Of a DNA stretch of 64,000 nt, positions 16,478-25,559 are shown piece after piece (within the stretch, counting starts at the first letter, position 1; each line of letters opens with the position of its first letter). Location of the stretch: positions 162,316 through 226,315 of the forward strand of contig NZ_JBPSEG010000005.1 in the NCBI RefSeq assembly GCF_051488665.1. Direction: 5' to 3'. The notes under the pieces were generated by a model. The model was given only the letters and a program-made list of their open reading frames with translations. It had not been told where the DNA came from and searched no databases. The position numbers and the translations under genes were made by a program. The DNA comes from Melioribacter sp051488665 (GTDB lineage: Bacteria > Bacteroidota > Ignavibacteria > Ignavibacteriales > Melioribacteraceae).

Positions 16478-18874
16478 CTATTTATTGGCGGTTTCGATTG
16501 TTTTGCCCATTAATACTTTAACGCGACAAATTTTCTTATCCGTCAAAGGCAATTTATTTCCTTCTATTTCTTTTTCGTCAATCATTATGTAAGAGATACC
16601 GGATTGAACATTGTCCGGATTTTCTATTTCGATAATATATTTTGCGCCTCTGAATATACGTTCTACGCGAATATAATTCCATGAAGCGGGTATAACCGGG
16701 TCTACGATTAAACCGTCGTAATCGGGTCTTACTCCCGCAATATAATCATAAAACACACGATACATCCATGCGGCTGTTCCGGTCTGCCAGGAATGGCTCG
16801 CTTTTCCCGGAGAGGAATGTTCGTCGCTTGTAATATATTGAGAATAAACGTACGGTTCGGCTTGATAAATGTCCGGGTCGACGCGGTTCGGCAGAAGTTT
16901 TCTGAAATAGTCGTATGCTCTGTCGCCGTTTCTCATAATACATTCGGCTTGAATGAGCCAGGTAACAGGATGACAGAATACGGCTCCGTTTTCTTTTTTG
17001 CCGGGAACGCATCGCGTAACCAGTCCGATATTCGGGTCGATTTCTTTAAAAGCCGGAGCGCAAATTTTCGGGCCATATTCGCTGTCGAGGTGTTTTTTGA
17101 CGCTGTCGAGCGCCTGCCTTATTTTAGATTTGTCCGGCAGATTCGAAATTGCAGCCCAGCTTTGCGTGTTTACGAAAATTTTTCCTTCTTTCGATTTATT
17201 GGAACCGATTACCATGCCTCCGTTGCCGAACGCTCTTATGAACCAATCGCCGTCCCAACAAAATTGATTAATATTTCTTCTAATTTCGTCTCGTAATTTT
17301 ATTATATCGGCAATATTTTCGACCTTAAGAAATTGGAAAAGTTCAATCAATTTATTGAGCATTGCTACATAGAACATAGCGCCCCACACGCTTTCGCCTC
17401 CGTCGTCGCCCCCGATATAATCGAGGGTGTCATTCCAATCGCCGCGTCCGAATACAGGCAAATTGTGGCGCCCCAGATTATTTTTCATGAAATTAACGAC
17501 CGCCAGCAAATGCTCCAGGACCGTGCCGTCATTTTTATCTACAAAAGAGACTTTCTCCTTAAGAATGGAGTAATCGCCCGTTTCTTTAATATATTCCGTT
17601 ACTGCCAGAATATACCAGCCGGGGTCGTCGCAATGACGCGTTAATTCTCCTTTGCCATCGTCATAAAAGTGATGGTATACTCTTCCGTCTGAAAACATTT
17701 GGCGAGATAAAAGCAGAATCCGTTCCTTTGCTTTTTCAGGATGCGCAATTGTTACGGCTATTACATCCTGAGAAGTATCTCTGAAACCGTATCCCCTGCT
17801 GATTCCCCAATAATAATAACTCGCCACCCTGCCGACATCGAAAGCTACTTTAGCCTGATACGGCACCCAATTATTCATAAATATATTAACATTTTTATCC
17901 GGGGTTTCAACTCGTGTGTGTCCCAGGAATTCTGTCCAATAATTCTCAATTTCTTTGAATGATCTTTCAATATACCCGGGTTGAACTATTTTGGGGATAT
18001 CATTTTTCTTTTCATCGAACCGCTCCTTCGGCAGAACGCCTAAAGAAAAAACCACATTCTCAGATTTATCGCTGTCCAATTCAAGTCTTATGTTTATTGC
18101 GCCCACTACGTTTCCATAGTCCGTACCGGAGTTAGAAAATTTGTCGTCGGTTATCGCGATTGGTTTTTCTTCATTGTTATAAAAGCCGAGAAATCTTTCC
18201 CTCAGAGTTTCGTATCGGTTTATCGGTAAATTGGACGTAAAAAAAGCCCACTGATTCCACTCTTTATTTTCCTGCTGTTGAGTGCCGTTGGTTTCTGTAA
18301 CCCAATAAGTTTTTGTTGCAAAAAGGGCGTTCAAATCTTTGTCGAAATATGCTCTGTTAAAATGCTGGTCGTCGCATTGATTGATCAAATCTATAAGTCC
18401 GTGACCCAAAGCAAATTCCACATAACCGGTAACAGACAGACGGCGTTTCTTTCCGGATTTATTTGTAAGAACAACATTCCAGACTTCATGATTATAATTC
18501 ATCGGTACGAAATAAGTAACGCGGGCATGAATTCCTTCCACAAACGATTCGATGACGGTATAACCCAAGCCGTGAATAACCTTGTAGGCTTTAGGATCGT
18601 AACCGGCAGGCTGCCAGCTCAATGTCCAAATTTTCCCGGTTTCTTCGTCTTTAACATAAATATATTTTCCGGGCCTGTCGGAAGGCACATCATTTATCCG
18701 ATATCTCGTAATCCTTCCGTGTAACGGGCTCTTAATATAACTGATGCCGCCGGCATTATTGGAAACAGTAGAAAAATATTCACCGTTATAGATATAATTT
18801 ATCCACGGGGTAGGAGTTTTAACATTTGTTATAATATACTCCTTTCCATCCTCGGAAAAATGACCGTAATTCAT
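16478..18874 (-). CDS. GH94 disaccharide phosphorylase (cellobiose/chitobiose type)
   Basis: A 798-residue cytoplasmic GH94 enzyme. The opening MNYGHFSEDGKEYIIT and TPWINYIYN, then NNAGGISYIKSPLHGRITRYR are typical of cellobiose and diacetylchitobiose phosphorylases. YGFRDTSQDVIAV, the RGDWND segment at 477-482 with the catalytic acid, and the late HSWQTGTAAWMYRV block complete the family pattern. Length fits both cellobiose (about 810-820) and N,N'-diacetylchitobiose (about 800) phosphorylases. The downstream NagB-PIG-L fusion would suit an amino-sugar substrate, but GH3 would suit a glucoside; I cannot decide. First gene of the operon; the 187-base gap upstream (18875-19061) is AT-rich and shows no clear promoter. 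Confidence 0.87.
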   Translation of the reverse strand: MNYGHFSEDGKEYIITNVKTPTPWINYIYNGEYFSTVSNNAGGISYIKSPLHGRITRYRINDVPSDRPGKYIYVKDEETGKIWTLSWQPAGYDPKAYKVIHGLGYTVIESFVEGIHARVTYFVPMNYNHEVWNVVLTNKSGKKRRLSVTGYVEFALGHGLIDLINQCDDQHFNRAYFDKDLNALFATKTYWVTETNGTQQQENKEWNQWAFFTSNLPINRYETLRERFLGFYNNEEKPIAITDDKFSNSGTDYGNVVGAINIRLELDSDKSENVVFSLGVLPKERFDEKKNDIPKIVQPGYIERSFKEIENYWTEFLGHTRVETPDKNVNIFMNNWVPYQAKVAFDVGRVASYYYWGISRGYGFRDTSQDVIAVTIAHPEKAKERILLLSRQMFSDGRVYHHFYDDGKGELTRHCDDPGWYILAVTEYIKETGDYSILKEKVSFVDKNDGTVLEHLLAVVNFMKNNLGRHNLPVFGRGDWNDTLDYIGGDDGGESVWGAMFYVAMLNKLIELFQFLKVENIADIIKLRDEIRRNINQFCWDGDWFIRAFGNGGMVIGSNKSKEGKIFVNTQSWAAISNLPDKSKIRQALDSVKKHLDSEYGPKICAPAFKEIDPNIGLVTRCVPGKKENGAVFCHPVTWLIQAECIMRNGDRAYDYFRKLLPNRVDPDIYQAEPYVYSQYITSDEHSSPGKASHSWQTGTAAWMYRVFYDYIAGVRPDYDGLIVDPVIPASWNYIRVERIFRGAKYIIEIENPDNVQSGISYIMIDEKEIEGNKLPLTDKKICRVKVLMGKTIETANK

Positions 18875-19061
18875 TTCTTAGCTCCACAAAGAAAGTAATA
18901 TGAATCAGTATATTTTTTTCTAAAAATAACTAAACGTAAAATTAGGCTTTAATTCCTTAAATAGCAAATAAAATTTAGCAACCCGTTCATTGATTAATCT
19001 GATTTGTACAGAATAAAAGGCAGGTTATTTTTATAATAAAAAATATTAGCTTGCGACCTCA

Positions 19062-20510
19062 TTATTTTACATAAACCATCTTCCCTACCATTCCCTCTGA
19101 CATATTTGTTGTAGTAAATCTGTAAAAATAGACGCCGCTGGTTAAATTACTTCCCAGATTTGCCGTCTCGAACACATATCGATGCCAGCCTTCCGGTTTG
19201 TACTCATCCAGCAGAAGCTCTATTTCTTTCCCTGTGATGTTATATAATTTCATCGAGACACGGCTCGCTTTTTTCAAGTAATAATCGATTATTGTGCTGC
19301 CGTTGAAAGGATTCGGATAATTTTGAAGGAGTCGCGTTTCCGCGGGAATTTCATTTTGCCCTACAGAAACGGGCGCGTCAACGAATTTATAGATTCTGCC
19401 GTTAGAATAATTCGCAAAATAGAGCTCGTTTTCCTCGTCCGTTCCGAAAGTTGAAACAGCATAGTCGGTGTCGAACAATAAATTATTAATCGCAGAACCG
19501 TCATTTATTTCAAGCGACCAGATGTTTCCGGATACGAAATCGGCATATATATACTTACCTTCGAGTTCCCCTGCGTCATTACCTCTGTAAACGTATCCGC
19601 CCGTTACAGACCATCCTCCCTTTTCATTGTGTCCGTATTCCCAAACGGGCATAGTCAATCCCGTCGTGTCGCAATTGCTTGTAGGATTATAACAATGAAA
19701 GCCTTCCATAATACGCCAACCGTAATTTTTCCCTTTTTCGATAAGATCGATTTCTTCCCATTTATTCTGTCCTACGTCCGCCGCCCAGAGCAAACCGGTA
19801 ACGGGATCGTAACTGAATCTCCAAACATTGCGCAATCCGTATGCATAAATTTCTCCTCTGGCGTCCGGATTATTTACAAAAGGATTGTCTTCGGGTATCG
19901 AATAATTTTTCCCTTCGTCTTTCTTATCGATGTCGATGCGCAATATTTTTCCAAGGAGCGAATTTAAATTCTGGGCGTTATTTTGAGGATCGCCCGCCGA
20001 ACCTCCGTCGCCGGTCGAGATGTAAAGGTAACCGTCCCGGCAAAATAAAATTTGACCTCCGTTGTGATTTGAATACGGCTGCTGAAATTCGAGCAGTATT
20101 TCTTCGCTCGACTCCAACGCTTCCGTATGAGTATCGTCAGTTCTGAATCTCGACACAACGGTTCTTCTCGGATTGTCCGCGGTATAATTAACAAAGAATT
20201 CTCCGTTGTTTTTAAAATCGGGATGAAACGCCAGTCCCAGCAATCCCTGTTCGCCTCCGAATAAGACTTTGTCGCTTATGTCGAGAAAAACTTTTTTTGA
20301 ATTTACATCCCTTTTATTTTCTAAAGCATAGATGATGCCCGGCTGCGATACTACAAAGATCCTGTTGCTTCCGTCGCCTGCGTTTTGGATATCCACGGGA
20401 TAATCCACCTCGATATTTGGAAATGCAAGTTCAATTTTCAGTTGGGCTTTGTTACTTTTGCAACCGAGAATAAATAATACTGCGACGAATAAAAAAATCC
20501 ACTTTTTCAT
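19062..20510 (-). CDS. secreted glucose/sorbosone dehydrogenase-like protein with T9SS tail
   Basis: A 482-residue protein with a six-bladed propeller of the soluble aldose/sorbosone dehydrogenase (GSDH) family: GGEQGLLGLAFHPDF, NHNGGQILFCRDGYLYIST GDGGSAGDPQ and YGLRNVWRFSYDP. Family members use PQQ to oxidise sugars, but many homologues are untested. The signal region MKKWIFLFVAVLFILGCKS ends in a lipobox-like LGC at residue 17. The C-terminus (about 395-482) is a T9SS sorting domain: LLQNYPNPFNGSTIIDY, LYNITGKEIELLL and SGVYFYRF, ending VGKMVYVK. It is a single-gene unit, divergent from the gene at 20592, upstream of the glycan operon. Confidence 0.85.
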   Translation of the reverse strand: MKKWIFLFVAVLFILGCKSNKAQLKIELAFPNIEVDYPVDIQNAGDGSNRIFVVSQPGIIYALENKRDVNSKKVFLDISDKVLFGGEQGLLGLAFHPDFKNNGEFFVNYTADNPRRTVVSRFRTDDTHTEALESSEEILLEFQQPYSNHNGGQILFCRDGYLYISTGDGGSAGDPQNNAQNLNSLLGKILRIDIDKKDEGKNYSIPEDNPFVNNPDARGEIYAYGLRNVWRFSYDPVTGLLWAADVGQNKWEEIDLIEKGKNYGWRIMEGFHCYNPTSNCDTTGLTMPVWEYGHNEKGGWSVTGGYVYRGNDAGELEGKYIYADFVSGNIWSLEINDGSAINNLLFDTDYAVSTFGTDEENELYFANYSNGRIYKFVDAPVSVGQNEIPAETRLLQNYPNPFNGSTIIDYYLKKASRVSMKLYNITGKEIELLLDEYKPEGWHRYVFETANLGSNLTSGVYFYRFTTTNMSEGMVGKMVYVK

Positions 20511-20591
20511 ATCTCATCCTTTCTTATTAATTTTTCCGTACTGGTTTTATATGCAATAGCAACCTAACTACGAGATATCCGGGAAGACAGA

Positions 20592-21122
20592 ATGAAAATA
20601 ATTAAACTTTCATTAATATGCATCCTGTTATGCGCATATATACAAGTTGATGCGCAAATCGCTAAAATCGGAATAGGAGCGGGCGGAGGCACAATCAAAG
20701 GGAATTCGGCGTCGGTAGGTTCTTTGAGCGGCGCAATATTTATCGATACGGATATTTTATTCCCAGATTATATCAACATTCGGGGGGGCTTTCTGTTTTC
20801 AAGAAAAGCCGAATATTTTCTTCCTGAGAACCGCAAAGGAAGATATTATCCGTTCGTCAAATCTTTCTATTTAAAAGCCGTTACCGAGCAGAACCTTTAC
20901 GGGATTTCTTACATTGAAGAAGGGATCGGAATTGCGGCTATTAACGACCGTACTTTTTCGGATGTCGATTACTGGGAACCCGGAATAACATTCAGCATTA
21001 ACGCTGGAATTAAACCGACGCGTCATTCACGATTTTCAATCGGCATTGATTACGGATTGGGACTTACACGCACAAACGCAACTTATTACTCTTTCCTGCT
21101 TTCTTACGCTTATCAATTATGA
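20592..21122 (+). CDS. small secreted or outer-membrane beta-barrel-like protein
   Basis: A 176-residue protein with signal peptide MKIIKLSLICILLCAYIQVDAQ. The mature part alternates glycine-rich and aromatic strands (AKIGIGAGGGTIKGNS, INIRGGFLFSRKAEY, SIGIDYGLGLTRTNAT) and ends in SFLLSYAYQL, with an aromatic residue near the C-terminus. This pattern fits a small 8-stranded outer-membrane barrel of the kind common in Bacteroidota. I cannot name it. Its stop lies one base from the stop of the convergent aromatic-biosynthesis fusion, so the two transcripts must read into each other unless ended by a factor. Confidence 0.6.
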   Translation: MKIIKLSLICILLCAYIQVDAQIAKIGIGAGGGTIKGNSASVGSLSGAIFIDTDILFPDYINIRGGFLFSRKAEYFLPENRKGRYYPFVKSFYLKAVTEQNLYGISYIEEGIGIAAINDRTFSDVDYWEPGITFSINAGIKPTRHSRFSIGIDYGLGLTRTNATYYSFLLSYAYQL

Positions 21123-21123
21123 A

Positions 21124-23172
21124 TCAGATATTATAAAGATCTTTCATAAGCGATTCGAACTGCTCGAAATAGAGCGCCTGGTCGGGGTCGCTCAAAGCGT
21201 TGGGCGGATCGGGATGAAATTCAACCATAATGCCGTGCGCTCCTACCACTTTTGCCGCTTTTGCAAGAGGAATCACTTTATTCCGTTCGCCGATGGCATG
21301 CGACGGGTCAACTATAACAGGCAAATGCGTCAATTCTTTTAGTACTGGAATGGCGCTCAGGTCGAGAGTGTTCCTGGTGGCTGTTTCGAAAGTCCTTATC
21401 CCGCGTTCGCATAATATCACCTGTCTGTTGCCTTGCGACAGGATATACTCCGCAGCGTTAAGCCATTCGTCAATCGAAGCGCTTAATCCCCTTTTAAGCA
21501 TAACCGGTTTATGTGTTTTGCCCACTTCTTTCAACAGAGCAAAGTTTTGCATATTCCGCGCGCCGATTTGCAGTATATCGGAATGCTTGGCGACTTCTTC
21601 AACTTGATCGGTATCCATCACTTCGGTTATTACGGGAAGCTCATAATACTTTCCGGCTTCTTCCAGCAGCCTCAGTCCTTCGTAGCCGAGTCCTTGAAAA
21701 CTGTAAGGCGAAGTACGCGGTTTAAAACATCCGCCGCGCAAAATATGGGCTCCCGATTCTTTGGCTTCAAGAGCGCATTTCATTATCATTTCTTCGCCTT
21801 CGACCGAACAGGGACCGGCAATAACGACAAAATTATCTCCTCCGATAATGACATTCTTCACCTTAATAACAGTATCCTCGCTTTTATAATCGCGGCTGGC
21901 AAGGCGATAACTTTTTGAAGACTTTTTAACAGCCGGCGCGCTTTCCTTTTCGGATGATTTTACGGAAAGCTTCTTTTTCTCTTCTTTGTCGATAAAAGCA
22001 AAATTCAACTGAGTTTTTTCGAGTTCCTGAGAAGGATATGTGCCCAATATTTTCATAAATCGAGTATACTGCCCCAACTCGTCGAGCGCTTTTTGAACTG
22101 TTTCGTTCGCGGTATTGCCTTCGAAATCGAGATAAAACATCTCTTCCCAAGGATTTCCGAGTATGGGACGGGACTCGAGTTTTGTTAAATTAATATTGTA
22201 TTTTCTGAATACGTTCAATGCGTCGACGAGCGAACCCGGCGTATGGGACGTAGCCAATACAATTGAAGTTTTACACGGTATTCTTTCGTCAACCATAAGA
22301 GGTTTTCTAGAGGCTATCAAAAACCTTGTATAATTCCCGGGTTGATTGGCAATATCTTTTCTCAGGATTTTCAGTTTGAAATATCGGGCGGCTTCCTCGC
22401 TGGCAATGGCAGCGTGATAAATGTTTCCCTCTTCTTTAATTTTTTGAACGGACATGGCTGTGTCGTCAAAATATTCGATAGCCGCGTTCGGAATTTGTTC
22501 CAGGAACTTGCTGCACTGCGCCGCCGCCTGATAATGGGCGTACACTTTTTTTATTTTCTGAAGCGGAACGTCTTCCAAAGCAACGAAGCAGTGTTTGACC
22601 TGAAATTTTTCTTCGCCCACTATCGAAAGAGTCGTATGAAGCAATAGATCGTAAACTTCGTTTATGCCGCCGGACGTAGTATTTTCGATCGGAAGCGCGG
22701 CAAAATCGGCTTCTCCTTTTTCAGCCGCTTCCACTACTTCGTCGAATCTGCGTTTGAATACAAAATTCAGTTTATATCCGCTGCCTGCAAAAAATTTCTG
22801 AGTAGCCAGATAACTGTAAGAGCCTTCGATTCCCTGAATTGCAACCGAAACTATTTTCTTTTTTTCTTCGCTTTTATTTATCAGATTTTGAATATAAGAC
22901 TGCTGCAGCCGCACCGAATCTTCTATAATCTCGTAATATACTTTCGTTACGTAATTGGCGTCGAGACCGGCTTTCTTGCCGAGTTTAACGAGTCTTTTTA
23001 ACAGTTCTTCTTCCCGCTTTTGATCGCGTATGGGCGCTTTATTGCTCTCTTTTGCGAGTATAACTTCTTTACTTAGCTGTCTTCTTTCTGCAAGAAGCGT
23101 AATAATACTTTCGTCAATCTTATTGATTTTCTCTCTAATTGTATTGAGATCATATTTTGATTTACGGGGCAT
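21124..23172 (-). CDS. chorismate mutase / prephenate dehydratase / ACT / DAHP synthase fusion
   Basis: A 682-residue fusion of shikimate-pathway entry and phenylalanine branch enzymes. Domains in order: AroQ chorismate mutase (about 5-90, INKIDESIITLLAERRQLS), prephenate dehydratase (about 107-290, GIEGSYSYLATQKFF, ADFAALPIENTTSGG, and the catalytic TRF in NYTRFLIAS), ACT regulatory domain (about 300-375, with the Phe-binding LESRP), a charged linker, and KDO8P-type class I DAHP synthase (about 430-682, VVIAGPCSVEGEE, GCFKPRTSPYSFQG, QIGARNMQNF, VDPSHAIG). It would make DAHP from PEP and erythrose-4-P and also turn chorismate into phenylpyruvate. The ACT domain suggests Phe feedback on one or both activities. 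Separate enzymes or pairwise fusions are the usual arrangement. Confidence 0.92.
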   Translation of the reverse strand: MPRKSKYDLNTIREKINKIDESIITLLAERRQLSKEVILAKESNKAPIRDQKREEELLKRLVKLGKKAGLDANYVTKVYYEIIEDSVRLQQSYIQNLINKSEEKKKIVSVAIQGIEGSYSYLATQKFFAGSGYKLNFVFKRRFDEVVEAAEKGEADFAALPIENTTSGGINEVYDLLLHTTLSIVGEEKFQVKHCFVALEDVPLQKIKKVYAHYQAAAQCSKFLEQIPNAAIEYFDDTAMSVQKIKEEGNIYHAAIASEEAARYFKLKILRKDIANQPGNYTRFLIASRKPLMVDERIPCKTSIVLATSHTPGSLVDALNVFRKYNINLTKLESRPILGNPWEEMFYLDFEGNTANETVQKALDELGQYTRFMKILGTYPSQELEKTQLNFAFIDKEEKKKLSVKSSEKESAPAVKKSSKSYRLASRDYKSEDTVIKVKNVIIGGDNFVVIAGPCSVEGEEMIMKCALEAKESGAHILRGGCFKPRTSPYSFQGLGYEGLRLLEEAGKYYELPVITEVMDTDQVEEVAKHSDILQIGARNMQNFALLKEVGKTHKPVMLKRGLSASIDEWLNAAEYILSQGNRQVILCERGIRTFETATRNTLDLSAIPVLKELTHLPVIVDPSHAIGERNKVIPLAKAAKVVGAHGIMVEFHPDPPNALSDPDQALYFEQFESLMKDLYNI

Positions 23173-23320
23173 TTCCTCAACCGATAATTTATTAGTTGCG
23201 AATCTAAAAAAAATATACGCCTAAAAAAAGACATTTTAACAGATTACCCAAAAAACGAAAGATTTAGCGGACTTTCAAAAAGCATAATAATACAATAATA
23301 TCCTTAATATTATTTTTTTA

Positions 23321-23349
23321 TTGACTTATTTTCTTTTAAAATCTAATTT
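23321..23349 (+). promoter_or_regulatory. candidate promoter for the electron-transfer operon
   Basis: TTGACT at 23321-23326 and TAATTT at 23344-23349 with a 17-base spacer, 73 bases before the HybA-like start, inside the AT-rich 249-base gap between the divergent aromatic fusion and this operon. The ATTGACTTA box recurs before the second cytochrome operon at 30571. Not tested; Bacteroidota-type promoters often use other boxes. Confidence 0.4.
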
Positions 23350-23421
23350 AGAATAAGATAATAAACTCTATTTAGTAATTTTAAAGTCGTTGCTTGCGGC
23401 TTTGACTCACAAGGAGGAAAA

Positions 23422-24324
23422 ATGCCGAAACAAACAAGAAGGAATTTTATCAAAACCGCGGCGGCTGCAGGCTCCGTAATTGCAGGACTGCCAAAGAAAT
23501 CAAACGCCGCTCCGAAAAACATTTTATCCGAAGACAGAATGGGCGTGCTGGTTGATACGACTGTATGCGTAGGATGCAGAAAATGCGAATGGGCTTGCAA
23601 AACGGCTCATAATATGCCAACACCCTCTCTGGAATCTTACGACAACAGAGAGGCGATGAAAAAAATGCGTCGTCCCGACCATACTACTTTGACTGTCGTT
23701 AACGAATATGAATTCGACGACTATCCCAAGTTTCCGATCGACGTAAAAGTTCAGTGTATGCATTGCGACCGTCCCGCATGCGTTTCCGCTTGTATCGTCG
23801 GCGCATTTTCTAAAGAAGAAAACGGCAGCGTAATCTGGGATACGAATAAGTGCATCGGCTGCCGTTATTGTATGGTTGCCTGCCCGTTCCAAATTCCCGC
23901 TTTCGAATATCACAAAGCTATTCAACCGGAAATCAAAAAATGCGATTTCTGTTTCGACAGAACTTCAAAAGGCAGGCTGCCGGCATGCGTTGAAATTTGC
24001 CCGATGGAAGCCCTTACATACGGCAGAAGAAAAGACTTGATTGACGTTGCGCGGCGTAAAATCGAACTCTATCCCGACAGATACATTAATCACATTTACG
24101 GCGAAACCGAAGTCGGCGGCACCGCTTGGCTCTATCTTGCAAGCAGAAAATTCGAAGATTTGCAATTCCCCAAATTGGGCGAAAGTCCGGCGCCGGGCGT
24201 TACCGAAGCTATTCAACACGGTATATTCGCCTACTTCCTGCCCCCGATTGCATTGTATGCACTGCTGGGCGGAGTAATGTGGATAAATAAAAATCGCAAA
24301 AAATCAGAAGAGGGGGAAGAATAA
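23422..24324 (+). CDS. HybA/DsrO-like four-cluster ferredoxin subunit, Tat-exported
   Basis: A 300-residue periplasmic iron-sulfur protein. The N-terminus TRRNFIKTAAAAG is a twin-arginine export signal. Four 4Fe-4S sites are visible: CVGCRKCEWAC, CMHCDRPACVSAC, CIGCRYCMVAC, and CDFC with CVEIC. A C-terminal hydrophobic helix (IFAYFLPPIALYALLGGV) anchors it, as in HybA. It should pass electrons between the membrane quinone subunit (next gene) and the 13-heme cytochrome. Strong ribosome site AAGGAGG. Its stop overlaps the next start (TAATG). No molybdopterin or NiFe catalytic subunit is encoded, so the module is like the Hmc or Cbc4 quinone-cytochrome complexes rather than a hydrogenase or reductase. 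Confidence 0.9.
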   Translation: MPKQTRRNFIKTAAAAGSVIAGLPKKSNAAPKNILSEDRMGVLVDTTVCVGCRKCEWACKTAHNMPTPSLESYDNREAMKKMRRPDHTTLTVVNEYEFDDYPKFPIDVKVQCMHCDRPACVSACIVGAFSKEENGSVIWDTNKCIGCRYCMVACPFQIPAFEYHKAIQPEIKKCDFCFDRTSKGRLPACVEICPMEALTYGRRKDLIDVARRKIELYPDRYINHIYGETEVGGTAWLYLASRKFEDLQFPKLGESPAPGVTEAIQHGIFAYFLPPIALYALLGGVMWINKNRKKSEEGEE

Positions 24325-25559
24325 TGGAAGATTACATGAAACCGGCTCCGCTTAAAACCAAATACTTTACTCCCGGAGTAATAATCATTTTTGCTTTTGC
24401 AACTGTCGGAATTTTGTTTTTGCTGGCAAGGTTAATATTCGGACTCGGCGCGGTGACAAATTTAAGCAATCAATATCCGTGGGGAATCTGGATTGGAATC
24501 GACGTTGCAGCCGGAGTGGCTCTTGCCGCAGGCGGGTTTACAACCGCCGCTCTCGGTCACATTATGCACAAAGAAGAATATCACGTAATCGTGCGCCCGG
24601 CTCTTCTTACCGCTCTGCTCGGCTACACTTTTGTGGCTTTCAGCGTGGCGATGGATCTCGGCAGATGGTATTATATATGGCACCCGCTCATTATGTGGAA
24701 CGGAAATTCCGTATTGTTCGAAGTCGGTATGTGCGTTATGGCTTATCTTACTGTTCTTTATATCGAATTCATTCCGATTGTTACCGAAAGATTCATCGGC
24801 AGAGTTAATCTCCCGGGATTTCTTTCGGCTTTAAACAAACCCGTCGATTCTCTGCTGAGAATACTCGATAAAACTCTCAATAAAACCATGTTCATATTTA
24901 TTATTGCAGGGGTCGTACTTTCGTGTCTGCATCAATCGTCCTTGGGAACGTTGATGGTAATTGCCGGATCCAAAATGCACCCTCTCTGGCAAACTCCGAT
25001 TCTGCCGCTGCTATTTCTCCTGTCGGCAATCTCGGTAGGATTTCCGATGGTAATTTTCGAATCGCTCATTACTTCGAAATCTTTCGGTTTAAAACCCGAG
25101 ATGAAAGTACTTTCAAATCTCGGCACGATGGTCGCTCCTTTGCTCGGCATTTATCTCGCATTTAAACTCGGCGACATGGTAATACGCCAAACTTTCGTTT
25201 ATCTCAACGAGTTAAGCGTAGAAAGCGTTCTGTTTTTAATCGAAATTTTCTTCGGAATTATAATTCCTCTCAGAATATTTCTTTCGCCTAAGCTCACAAA
25301 AACACGCGCCGGACTTTTTATCGGCTCGGCTCTCGTTATATTCGGAGTATTACTCAACAGGATTAACAATTTTATTATAGCTTATAATCCTCCTTATAAA
25401 TACGCAGCTTATTTCCCGTCAATCGGAGAGATACTCGTTACGCTCGGATTTGTTGCGCTTGAAATTCTTCTGTTCCGCGCTTTTGTGATGATATTCCCGA
25501 TTGTATCCGTACCTCAGCCAGTGGCTTCCAAAACTAAATTTTTTATCAGAGGTAAATAA
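24324..25559 (+). CDS. HybB/NrfD-like quinone-interacting membrane subunit
   Basis: A 411-residue integral membrane protein with about 10 hydrophobic helices: FTPGVIIIFAFATVGILFLL, the conserved QYPWGIWIGIDVAAGVALAAG, AMDLGRWYYIWHP, and ICLHQSSLGTLM-like segment SCLHQSSLGTLMVIAGSKM. This is the NrfD/PsrC/HybB family that oxidises or reduces menaquinone and exchanges electrons with a partner FeS protein. It is coupled by one-base overlap with both the FeS gene before it and the cytochrome gene after it, so the three proteins very likely form one complex. Confidence 0.92.
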   Translation: MEDYMKPAPLKTKYFTPGVIIIFAFATVGILFLLARLIFGLGAVTNLSNQYPWGIWIGIDVAAGVALAAGGFTTAALGHIMHKEEYHVIVRPALLTALLGYTFVAFSVAMDLGRWYYIWHPLIMWNGNSVLFEVGMCVMAYLTVLYIEFIPIVTERFIGRVNLPGFLSALNKPVDSLLRILDKTLNKTMFIFIIAGVVLSCLHQSSLGTLMVIAGSKMHPLWQTPILPLLFLLSAISVGFPMVIFESLITSKSFGLKPEMKVLSNLGTMVAPLLGIYLAFKLGDMVIRQTFVYLNELSVESVLFLIEIFFGIIIPLRIFLSPKLTKTRAGLFIGSALVIFGVLLNRINNFIIAYNPPYKYAAYFPSIGEILVTLGFVALEILLFRAFVMIFPIVSVPQPVASKTKFFIRGK

